Assembly (NCBI GenBank): GCA_030612725.1
Contig: JAUWNJ010000005.1
Location: forward strand, 79,845-143,844
Length of the DNA: 64,000 nucleotides
Origin: Planctomycetales bacterium
GTDB taxonomy: Bacteria > Planctomycetota > Phycisphaerae > SM23-33
Reading direction: 5' to 3'
Position numbers and translations under genes: made by a program. Below the pieces are notes generated by a model. It saw only the letters and a list, made by a program, of their open reading frames with translations, did no database searches and was not told the origin of the DNA. Positions 56,527 to 64,000 of this stretch are shown piece by piece. Within the stretch, counting starts at the first letter, position 1, and each line of letters starts with the position of its first letter.

Positions 56527-59103
56527 ATGTTCCAACTAAAAGAATACCAACAGCGGTGCCTCGACGAACTGGCGGAGTTTTTCCGGCAGACGAACGGGCT
56601 GGGTGCGGCGAAACTGGCGTTTTATGAGCATACAAACCAGCCTTATCAGGACGTGGCGGATTTACCGGGCCTGCCGTATGTATGTGTTCGCGTGCCGACC
56701 GGCGGCGGAAAGACGGTCATGGCCAGCCATGCCGTCGGGGTGGCTGCGAAGGAACTCCTGCTGGCGGACAAATGCCTTGTGCTCTGGCTTGCGCCGACTA
56801 CGCAGATTGTGTCACAAACGATTAACGCCTTGCAGGACAAACGCCACCCATACCGCCAAGCGCTGGATTCGGTCTTCGGCGGATGCGTAACGGTGATGGA
56901 CATGAAGTCGGCGCTAGAGGTCAAGCCGGGGCCGCTGTCGGCAGATACGGTGGTGATTGTTTCGACGATTCAGGCTCCGCGCGTGGGCGACAGGGAAGGC
57001 AGGAAGATTTACGCCGAAGACAACGGCCAGTTGATGGACCATTTCGAGAATCTCTCGGCTGGGCAATTGGCGGTATTGGATACGATGGAATCCGGCAAGC
57101 CCGCGCGGTCACTGGCGAACGTCTTCAAGTTGCATCGGCCTGTGATCATCGTGGATGAGGCGCACAACGCCCGCACGCCGCTGTCGTTCGAGACGCTGGC
57201 GCGGTTCAATCCATCGTGCATTATCGAGTTGACGGCTACGCCCGCTGCCGATAGCAACGTCCTGACGCACGTATCAGCGGCTGAACTCAAGGCCGAGGAG
57301 ATGATTAAACTGCCGATCCGCCTGCGTACGCGCCCACAATGGAAGGAGGCTGTGCAGGAAGCCCTGGCGATGCAGGCCGAACTGGAAAAGGCCGCCGGGC
57401 GAGAACAACAAACCAGCGGCGAATATATTCGTCCGATTGTTCTGCTCCAGGCGCAGCGGAAGGGAACGGGCCATATCACGTTCGATCTGCTCAAGCAGTC
57501 ACTGCTGGATGATTTCAGCGTACCGGAAGAACAGATTCTCATCGCCACGGGTAATAAAAACGAACTGGAAGGCGTGGACGTTCTGGATGCCAACTGCCCG
57601 GTGCGATTCATCATCACGGTTGATAAACTGCGCGAGGGATGGGATTGCCCGTTCGCTTATGTGCTTTGCAGCGTCTCGAACTTGAGCAGCCATACGGCAG
57701 TGGAGCAGATCATGGGGCGGGTGCTGCGTATGCCGCACGCCCACCGTAAGAAAACTGACATCCTCAACCACGCTTACGCTTATGTAACCTCGCAGGGATT
57801 TGTGGATGCAGCCAACGCCTTGACCGACGCCCTGATTGACAGCGGGTTCAACCCGTATGAGGCCAGGCAGAGCATTAAACCCGCTCCGCAGTTCGACTTG
57901 CCGCTGGATTTGCCTTTGTGGCAGCCGGTAACGGAGATTGTTTCAACCGTACCGGAGGCCGAGAAGATTCCCGAATCACTCAAGGAGCATGTCAATATCG
58001 CTCCGGTAAAGGAGACCGGAGCAACTATTATCCAGTACACAGGCCCGGCGATTACCCAGACCGATGAGAATGAATGGAAAAAAGCCTTCGACGGCGACGA
58101 CGACAAGAATGCCATCGGGAGGCTGGCTCGCAAGAGTCGCGGCGAAGACGCCTGGCCTGCGGCAATGGGTGAAAAACTTTCCATTCCAATGCTGGCTGTG
58201 CGGGAAGACGGCCAGTTGGAGTTATTTGAAGACCAGTTCCGGGAAGCGTTCTGGAAACTTTCCGAATGCGATTCTTTGCTGACTGATGCGGAGTTCTCAA
58301 TTCCGACTGGGCCGGAGACGGGAGCGGACATTGACGTTGAGAACGGGAAGATTGGATGGTCGAGTTTCACCGAGATGCTGCACCGGCAATTGTCCTTTCT
58401 GGACGCACACGGCCCCAAAACGGAAACAGATCTGGCCGTCTGGCTTGACCGGGCCATCAATCACCCGGACATCACCCAGGTTGAGGCCGGGCTGTACATG
58501 CGGAAGTTAGTCGGCGACCTGGAAACCAGGCGAGGCTTCAGTCTGGAGCAACTGCTGGTCAATCGCTTCCGGCTGCGCGATGCCGTCGCGGAGAAAATAC
58601 GTTCGCTTCGCAAAACTTCTGCCAAACAGGCTTACGAACAGATGCTGCTGCCGGGTACCCAGCCGCCGCTGGAAGTCAGCCCGGAACTGTGCTTCACGTT
58701 TCCGCTGAATCAGTATCCCGCCCCGGCGCTTTACGACGGTCCGATCCGGTTCAACAAGCACTATTACGAAATCCCGGCGGCGATGAACGGCGAAGAGGCC
58801 GATTGTGCCGCCTTGATTGACAGCCTGCCGGAAGTGGACTTCTGGGTGCGGAACCTCGAGCGGGACCAGTTCTCCTTTTGGCTTCAGACTTCAACCGACA
58901 AGTTCTATCCGGATTTTGTCGCCAAACTGAAAGATGGCAGATTCTTTGTGGTCGAATACAAGGGCAGCGATAGGACGCCGGAACGAGATACGGACTCAGC
59001 CGAGAAGCAAACTCTCGGTCAGTTATGGGAAGCCCGCAGCAACGACCTGTGTATATTCCGAATGATTACAAAAGAGAACATGATTAGAAATATTCCGTTG
59101 TAG
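56527..59103 (+). CDS. Type III restriction endonuclease Res subunit
   Basis: 858 aa. An SF2 helicase core with Walker A PTGGGKT (57-63), VDEAHNA (about 208-214), LTATPA and motif VI 'QIMGRVLRMPHAHR'. Near the C-terminus a PD-(D/E)xK nuclease is visible ('FYPDFVAKLKDGRFFVVEYK', about 794-813). It cuts DNA when two Mod-Res complexes meet after ATP-driven sliding. All key residues look intact. ATG 56527 follows GAGGTG. It is the last gene of the operon. Confidence 0.92.
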   Translation: MFQLKEYQQRCLDELAEFFRQTNGLGAAKLAFYEHTNQPYQDVADLPGLPYVCVRVPTGGGKTVMASHAVGVAAKELLLADKCLVLWLAPTTQIVSQTINALQDKRHPYRQALDSVFGGCVTVMDMKSALEVKPGPLSADTVVIVSTIQAPRVGDREGRKIYAEDNGQLMDHFENLSAGQLAVLDTMESGKPARSLANVFKLHRPVIIVDEAHNARTPLSFETLARFNPSCIIELTATPAADSNVLTHVSAAELKAEEMIKLPIRLRTRPQWKEAVQEALAMQAELEKAAGREQQTSGEYIRPIVLLQAQRKGTGHITFDLLKQSLLDDFSVPEEQILIATGNKNELEGVDVLDANCPVRFIITVDKLREGWDCPFAYVLCSVSNLSSHTAVEQIMGRVLRMPHAHRKKTDILNHAYAYVTSQGFVDAANALTDALIDSGFNPYEARQSIKPAPQFDLPLDLPLWQPVTEIVSTVPEAEKIPESLKEHVNIAPVKETGATIIQYTGPAITQTDENEWKKAFDGDDDKNAIGRLARKSRGEDAWPAAMGEKLSIPMLAVREDGQLELFEDQFREAFWKLSECDSLLTDAEFSIPTGPETGADIDVENGKIGWSSFTEMLHRQLSFLDAHGPKTETDLAVWLDRAINHPDITQVEAGLYMRKLVGDLETRRGFSLEQLLVNRFRLRDAVAEKIRSLRKTSAKQAYEQMLLPGTQPPLEVSPELCFTFPLNQYPAPALYDGPIRFNKHYYEIPAAMNGEEADCAALIDSLPEVDFWVRNLERDQFSFWLQTSTDKFYPDFVAKLKDGRFFVVEYKGSDRTPERDTDSAEKQTLGQLWEARSNDLCIFRMITKENMIRNIPL

Positions 59104-59531
59104 AGTATGCAGGGAACAGAACCTGCACACCCTTCTTGCAAAAAAGGATTACATCTTTGTCGGCGAAGATTATTTTTGTCTGCCACTTCCGGGCCAGCCA
59201 TTTAAACGTCGTTCGAGAGAAAAAACTGACGTGGGTAGAATCGTTTTTATAGTTTGCAGGGCAGGCCAACCGGCCCGCGGAATGCTTACCGGGCACAATA
59301 CCAAAAGTTCCGCAGGCAAGTCTGCCCGCCATACCGCCTGAATGCTGACGGCTGAATGCTGACGGCTGAATGCTGAAAGCCTCTCTGAAATAGTTTTCAG
59401 GCAGAGCCTATTACCGGAAAAAACTGGAACTGGGGCAATGCGTGTCTGTAACCTGTGTTGTCCGCAATCCAAAGGCACAGAAACAGGACATCCGATTAGG
59501 CCGGCGGGCAGGTGAAGTCGCGGGAAGGAAA
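59104..59531. repeat. Intergenic region with nested inverted and tandem repeats
   Basis: A 428-nt gap without a convincing gene. Close behind the res stop is TGCAGG..CCTGCA. At about 59262-59330 GGGCAG and GCGGAA pair with TTCCGC and CTGCCC as nested stems. At 59340-59376 there are 2.7 copies of the 14-mer GAATGCTGACGGCT. The same GCTGAATGCTGA words occur in the clpB leader. Confidence 0.65.
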
Positions 59532-59939
59532 ATGGCAATGAAACACATAAGGGATTTTTTTGATAGGGACGCGCTGGCGGCGCACCTGGGTATAGAACTG
59601 GTGGACGTTTCGCCGGGCAAGGCTGTGGCCCGTATGCAACTGCGGGACCACCATTTGAACGGCCTGGGAACAGTGCATGGCGGCGCGACCTTCACACTGG
59701 CCGATTTCGCCTTCGCCGCCGCTTCCAATTCCCACGGCCACGTGGCAGTGGCACTTAACGCAACGATATCCTTTGTCAAGGCGGTAAGCACCGGCGTTCT
59801 TACAGCCGAGGCGGTGGAACTCTCTGCCAGCAGGAAGATCGGCACGTACACCGTTAATGTTACCGACGAGACGGGGCAAATTGTGGCTGTTTTTCAGGGA
59901 ATGGTGTACCGAAAAGGCGAATCCATTCCGGTCAGGTGA
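59532..59939 (+). CDS. Hotdog-fold thioesterase, PaaI-like
   Basis: 135 aa, probably hydrolysing an acyl-CoA in the cytoplasm. 'NGLGTVHGGATFTLADFAFA' carries the HGG motif and helix of the PaaI/YdiI group, and the core strand 'ATISFVKAVSTGVLTAEAVE' follows. The start is ATG 59532 after GGGAAGGAAA; a second ATG two codons on is possible. The substrate cannot be told. It stands alone. Confidence 0.85.
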   Translation: MAMKHIRDFFDRDALAAHLGIELVDVSPGKAVARMQLRDHHLNGLGTVHGGATFTLADFAFAAASNSHGHVAVALNATISFVKAVSTGVLTAEAVELSASRKIGTYTVNVTDETGQIVAVFQGMVYRKGESIPVR

Positions 59940-60077
59940 AAAATTTCCTAAATTTTCGCTTCGACAATCGTCGAAAAGATTGTTAGCGTGCCTGTGCAAT
60001 TCGACTGACGTTTTTTTTTGATGTGCTGGTTTGATATTGGTTGAGATACTATTCGCCGGTTTGAAGGACTCCAACTC

Positions 60078-60248
60078 ATGTTAGGCATCGAAGACTTTTA
60101 CGTTTTATTGGCTTATCTCCTTTGTCTGCTCAGCGCTCTTCTGTGTGTTGTCTATGGCCTGATTAACTGGAATCGCGGTGAAGAGGCCGTTTTGGAAGAA
60201 GACGTTCGCTGGGTAGAAGAAGAGAAAGAGGTCGAAGAGGAACTCTAG
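60078..60248 (+). CDS. Symporter small accessory protein
   Basis: 56 aa. One membrane helix ('FYVLLAYLLCLLSALLCVVY') is followed by 'GLINWNRG' and a highly acidic tail (EEDVRWVEEEKEVEEEL). This is the pattern of the small accessory protein found next to SSS symporters. ATG 60078 follows GAAGGA. It is 77 nt upstream of the symporter, so a two-component transporter is likely. Confidence 0.75.
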   Translation: MLGIEDFYVLLAYLLCLLSALLCVVYGLINWNRGEEAVLEEDVRWVEEEKEVEEEL

Positions 60249-60325
60249 AAAGTTTTTGCAACTGCCGGGTATCCGGCAGGAGAACCGCAAAAGCCGGAAT
60301 ATGAGTCCCTCCAGGAGAATCCGAT

Positions 60326-62314
60326 ATGCTTGCGCAAAGTTTAGGTCTGATTGAGATCATTGTCGTCGTGATTTATATGATGGTGATCGGTTATCTGGGA
60401 TGGCTTGGTTATCGTCGAACCCGGACAGCCACCGATTATCTCGTCGCCGGTCGAAAGGTTCATCCGTTCGTCATGGCGTTGAGTTACGGTGCGACGTTCA
60501 TCTCTACCAGCGCGATCGTCGGTTTCGGCGGCGTGGCGGGCATGTTCGGGATGAGCCTGCTGTGGTTGACGTTTCTGAACATCTTTGTCGGCATCTTTAT
60601 CGCATTCGTTTTTCTCGGTGGTCCGACTCGCAAAATGGGGCATCACCTTGACGCGCATACGTTCCCGGAACTGCTGGGGCGTCGATACCAGAGCAAGTTT
60701 GTCCAGATATTCAGCGGGCTGGTAATCTTCCTGTTCATGCCCCTGTACGCCGCAGCCGTTCTCATCGGCGGCTGTGCGTTTATCGCCTCTCAATTCGGAA
60801 TCGACTACAACACCGCACTGCTGGTATTCAGCGTGCTCATCGCCGCCTACGTCATCGTGGGCGGCCTGAAGGGCGTGATGTACACCGACGCATTGCAGGG
60901 TTCGATTATGTTCGTCGGCATGATCGTACTGCTGGTCTTTACCTATGTGATCGTCGGAGGCGTAGTCGAGGGACACCGGCAACTGGTGGAATTGGGCAAG
61001 AACCCGAATATTTTCGGTGGTATCGGTTTTCAGGGATGGGCGTCCATGCCGAAATTCGGCTGGGGCGCCGTCGAGGCCGCCAAAGGCCCCAACCTGGACG
61101 GTTACAACCTCTGGTGGATCGTGATCAGCACGATCACTCTGGGTGTGGGTATCGGCGTGCTCGCTCAGCCACAGTTGGCCGTTCGTTTCATGACGGTCAA
61201 GAGTCGCCGCGAGTTGAACCGGGCCATGCTCATCGGCGGAATCTTCATCCTGATAATGACGGGCGTAGCCTTCACCGTCGGTTCGCTCAGCAACGTCTAT
61301 TTTCTCACGAAGGAGAAGGTTGAAGGCAAACTCGTGAGCGTTACGGGCGTCGGCGCCAAGTCTGAATGGGACTGGGTCATCGCCAAGAAAGAACGCGGGC
61401 TGAACCTGAACCCGGAGGACGGCTCGAAGAAAAACCCGGCCATCGGTCCGGACGAAAAGGCCGTCCCGTGCCAGTTGCTGCATCTGGACACCAGCGGCGA
61501 CGATGAAGCGGACACGCACCTGATTTTCAAGGGTTACGGCGGGGCAGCAGCAATCACGCCGAAAGCCGAAATCGAAGGGCTGGCCAAGGGCGGAGACCCA
61601 AAGACTTTCGTCGGTCGGCAGGTTGTCGTTCATCCTCGCGCGACGGCCTACATGCGCGCCATCGTAAAAAACGCCGACGGTACGTACGAATGCAAAACGA
61701 GCCGGATCATCCCCTACTACATCCGAAGCGCCATGCCGAAATGGTTCGGGCTGCTGTTTCTGCTGACACTGCTGGCGGCGGCGATGAGCACCCTTTCGAG
61801 TCAATTTCACGCCGTCGGCACCAGCATAGGTCGCGACGTGTACGAACAGGTTACAGGCCGCCATGGCCGGAGCATCGGCGTCACGCGAATCGGAATCCTC
61901 ATCGGCATCGTCCTGGCCGTAATCATCAGTTATCTCAATCCCGGCGGCGGGTATATCATCGCCCGCGCGACGGCGATTTTCTTTGGGCTGTGCGCTTCGA
62001 CGTTCCTACCGGCCTTCATCGGCGGGTTGTTCTTCAAGCGTATCACCAGGGCCGGCGCTATTGCGTCCATGATCGTCGGATTCAGCGTAACGGCGTTCTG
62101 GCTGGTCTTTGTCAAGACTTCAGAGTCAAGCGCAATCGGGCTGGTGCAGAAGTTCGCCGGCGGAAAGAGCAGCATACTCGCCGACAGCCCCAACTGGCCG
62201 GTCGTCGATCCGATTCTAATTGCCTTGCCACTTTCGATTCTTACAGTAATCATAGTCAGCCTTATGACCAAACCGTCGAGCAAGGAGCACCTGGCGGATT
62301 GTTTTCATAAATAG
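60326..62314 (+). CDS. Sodium:solute symporter (SSS family) with large insertion
   Basis: 662 aa, inner-membrane, Na+-driven uptake of an unknown solute. About 13 helices, with SSS hallmarks 'DYLVAGRKVHPFVMALSYGA', 'GGLKGVMYTDALQG' and 'LLAAAMSTLSSQFHAVGT'. Between two helices, residues about 325-468 form a soluble insertion rich in Lys and Gly ('KEKVEGKLVSVTGVGAK') that is not usual in this family. Neighbours (small accessory protein, alginate-export-like porin) suggest uptake of a sugar acid or oligosaccharide product, which is inferred. Confidence 0.9.
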   Translation: MLAQSLGLIEIIVVVIYMMVIGYLGWLGYRRTRTATDYLVAGRKVHPFVMALSYGATFISTSAIVGFGGVAGMFGMSLLWLTFLNIFVGIFIAFVFLGGPTRKMGHHLDAHTFPELLGRRYQSKFVQIFSGLVIFLFMPLYAAAVLIGGCAFIASQFGIDYNTALLVFSVLIAAYVIVGGLKGVMYTDALQGSIMFVGMIVLLVFTYVIVGGVVEGHRQLVELGKNPNIFGGIGFQGWASMPKFGWGAVEAAKGPNLDGYNLWWIVISTITLGVGIGVLAQPQLAVRFMTVKSRRELNRAMLIGGIFILIMTGVAFTVGSLSNVYFLTKEKVEGKLVSVTGVGAKSEWDWVIAKKERGLNLNPEDGSKKNPAIGPDEKAVPCQLLHLDTSGDDEADTHLIFKGYGGAAAITPKAEIEGLAKGGDPKTFVGRQVVVHPRATAYMRAIVKNADGTYECKTSRIIPYYIRSAMPKWFGLLFLLTLLAAAMSTLSSQFHAVGTSIGRDVYEQVTGRHGRSIGVTRIGILIGIVLAVIISYLNPGGGYIIARATAIFFGLCASTFLPAFIGGLFFKRITRAGAIASMIVGFSVTAFWLVFVKTSESSAIGLVQKFAGGKSSILADSPNWPVVDPILIALPLSILTVIIVSLMTKPSSKEHLADCFHK

Positions 62315-62402
62315 ACTTTTCAATGTAATGTCTTATAGATTAGTGTTTCGGGAACATAGCGACTTCGAAAAGTCGCAAAAGACAACAAGGAGCAAAAGAC
62401 AG

Positions 62403-63848
62403 ATGAGAAAGAACCTGATTATGCCGGCAGTTCTGGTAGCGGCGGTAATGCTGTTCTGGACTTCGACTGCGCTTGGCCAGACCCCCGACACCGAGGAGAA
62501 GGCAAGGGAAGCCGGAATTGGCGAGTCGTTTGACGACTGGTGCGAGCGCACCAAGAATCCGACTGATTGGTTGTGTTGGGGCGCGGACTTGAGGATGCGC
62601 GAGATCTTCGTCGCCAACCTGCTGCTCGACAAGGAAGACCGCCACTTCCAACGATACCGCCTCCGCTCATGGGCGACGGTAACGCCGATTAAGGACCTGG
62701 AATTCAATATCCGCCTGGTGTACGAACCCAAGCATTTCTGCCAGCCTGCGAGGCAGGCACAATGCAGGGATGCGTACTATATCGACGAGTGGACGATGAG
62801 CGAGGCCATCTTCGACAAGATGAACGTCAAGTGGTCCAACATCATGGGGATGCCGCTTGAGATAAAATTCGGTCGCCAGGACATCATCCTCGGAAACGGC
62901 TGGCTGGTGCTTGACGGTACGCCCCTGGACGGGTCGCGGACGATCTTCTTCGACGCGGTGCGTGCGACCTTGGATCTGAAAGACGCCAAGACGAAGGTCG
63001 ATTTAATCTACATAAACCAGCACGCCGACTCGGACCGTTGGATTAAACCGTTCTGTGACAAGGACTTCCATAACATGGAGCAGGATGAACAGGGCGTAAT
63101 CCTTTACGTTACCAACAAGTCGCTGGAGAACACCGAGATCAGCAGCTATTTCATTTACAAGCACGACGAACGGGAAATTGGTGAAGAACCCGGCGACATC
63201 CGGGCAGGAAACCTTGCACCATGGCAGGCGGGCACCGACGCCGACATCTACACTTTAGGCGCTCGCGTGGCGGGGACGCTTAATAAGAACTGGAACTACC
63301 GCGCCGAATTCGCTAATCAGTTCGGAAACAAGAACGGCGATACCCTCTGCACGTTCGGGCTCAACACCCTCCTCGAATATCACCTGAGGGACAAACTGAA
63401 AAACAGTTTCCGCGCGGGATACGAGTACCTCTCCGGCGATGACCCGGACACGGGGAAAAACGAGCAGTTTGACCCTCTCTGGGGTCGCTGGCCTCAGTTC
63501 AGCGAAATGCTGGCCTATACGGTTGCGTTGGAAAACCGACCCGGTGAGACCACCAATCTCCACCGCATAGGTCTCGGATGGACGTGCCACCCTGCCGAAA
63601 AACTGCAACTTAAAACCGACTATCATCTGCTCTTTGCCGATGAAAAGAGTTCCTACCGAGGTCGGCCCTACTTCGACAACGACAGCTGTTTCCGCGGGCA
63701 ATTGCTCACCAGTAAACTAATGTACAAGTTTAACAAGCACATTTCCGGGCACTTGGTAGGTGAGTTTTTCTGCCCCGGAGATTTCTATTCCGACGCCAAT
63801 AACGAATTCGCAGCGTTCATGCGATACGAACTGGTATTCACCTGGTAA
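62403..63848 (+). CDS. Outer-membrane porin, alginate-export family
   Basis: 481 aa with a signal peptide (1 to about 25). The body is a beta-barrel of repeating amphipathic strands. Typical are 'RLRSWATVTPIKDLEFNIRL', 'IKFGRQDIILGNGWLV' and the C-terminal aromatic 'FAAFMRYELVFTW'. The pattern matches AlgE-like 'alginate export' proteins, a family used widely for polysaccharide or small-solute passage. ATG 62403 follows AAGGAG. It is 88 nt behind the symporter and likely in the same operon. Confidence 0.85.
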   Translation: MRKNLIMPAVLVAAVMLFWTSTALGQTPDTEEKAREAGIGESFDDWCERTKNPTDWLCWGADLRMREIFVANLLLDKEDRHFQRYRLRSWATVTPIKDLEFNIRLVYEPKHFCQPARQAQCRDAYYIDEWTMSEAIFDKMNVKWSNIMGMPLEIKFGRQDIILGNGWLVLDGTPLDGSRTIFFDAVRATLDLKDAKTKVDLIYINQHADSDRWIKPFCDKDFHNMEQDEQGVILYVTNKSLENTEISSYFIYKHDEREIGEEPGDIRAGNLAPWQAGTDADIYTLGARVAGTLNKNWNYRAEFANQFGNKNGDTLCTFGLNTLLEYHLRDKLKNSFRAGYEYLSGDDPDTGKNEQFDPLWGRWPQFSEMLAYTVALENRPGETTNLHRIGLGWTCHPAEKLQLKTDYHLLFADEKSSYRGRPYFDNDSCFRGQLLTSKLMYKFNKHISGHLVGEFFCPGDFYSDANNEFAAFMRYELVFTW

Positions 63849-63884
63849 AGCAGGTCGCCATAGCATCAACTTCAGGTTAGTAAT

Positions 63885-63926
63885 ACGGGTCGCCCCTGTC
63901 ATTGGGGCGACCCGTTCATTTTTAGC
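63885..63926 (+). terminator. Strong Rho-independent terminator
   Basis: Twelve-base arms ACGGGTCGCCCC and GGGGCGACCCGT (63885-63915), then TCATTTTTAG. It closes the transport operon. Confidence 0.9.
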
Positions 63927-63932
63927 CGGGGT

Positions 63933-64000
<68 letters not shown>

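Noticed and set aside
52577..59103. Integrative element (xerC as integrase plus the type III system as cargo)
   Set aside because: The recombinase is of the housekeeping Xer type, and no tRNA-flanking attachment sites or transfer genes are present.
60341..61864. Minus-strand open frame of about 500 codons
   Set aside because: Antisense to the symporter; it has no ribosome binding site and an implausible composition.

Overview
The window reads as chromosome of a planctomycete, most likely a Phycisphaerae-type lineage; this is inferred, since there is no 16S gene. The basis is a subfamily-2 OMP decarboxylase, an SSS symporter with its small accessory protein and an alginate-export-like porin, secreted proteins of unknown family, and abundant intergenic repeats. 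A run of 68 G at the right end suggests the window ends at a scaffold edge.

Layout. 1-8.7 kb: a partial kinase-like gene (-), pyrF (-), a STAS/HATPase gene with a DUF4325 partner (+), prfB with a +1 programmed frameshift (+), a secreted zinc-ribbon/I42-inhibitor protein (-), a small membrane protein and clpB (+). 8.7-12.4 kb: small accessory genes (a 96-aa unknown, a one-helix protein, a YaaW/UPF0174 protein coupled to a small basic protein, a small membrane protein) inside a dense field of repeats and hairpins. 12.4-45.5 kb: one nearly unbroken minus-strand information-processing cluster. Read 5'->3' on the minus strand it is tRNA-Gly, tRNA-Thr, tuf, rpmG, tRNA-Trp, secE, nusG, rplK, rplA, rplJ, rplL, rpoB, rpoC, rpsL, rpsG, fusA, then the S10, spc and alpha operons through rplQ, and a HIT-family gene. 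infA and rpmD are missing from their usual places.

45.6-52.5 kb: a decayed toxin-antitoxin locus (24-codon toxin remnant plus intact XRE antitoxin), a gene fragment running into the 3' end of typA, typA, a lipoprotein, ackA and a 642-aa secreted protein. 52.5-59.1 kb: xerC, a large repeat element, and a type III restriction-modification operon (mod, a zinc-finger/HNH-like gene, res). 59.5-63.9 kb: a hotdog thioesterase, then a transport module of small accessory protein, SSS symporter and outer-membrane porin, closed by a strong terminator.

The most unusual feature is the repeat content. A composite element of about 540 bp occurs twice in opposite orientation (11821-12366 and 53585-54122). 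In both places it lies directly behind the stop codon of a gene, in the same orientation relative to that gene. It carries paired 28-bp palindromes 81 bp apart; one pair of palindromes differs by a compensatory double change. Several other repeat families also start at, or contain, stop codons of host genes (pyrF, prfB, nusG, rplK, rpsH). No transposase or CRISPR array was seen.
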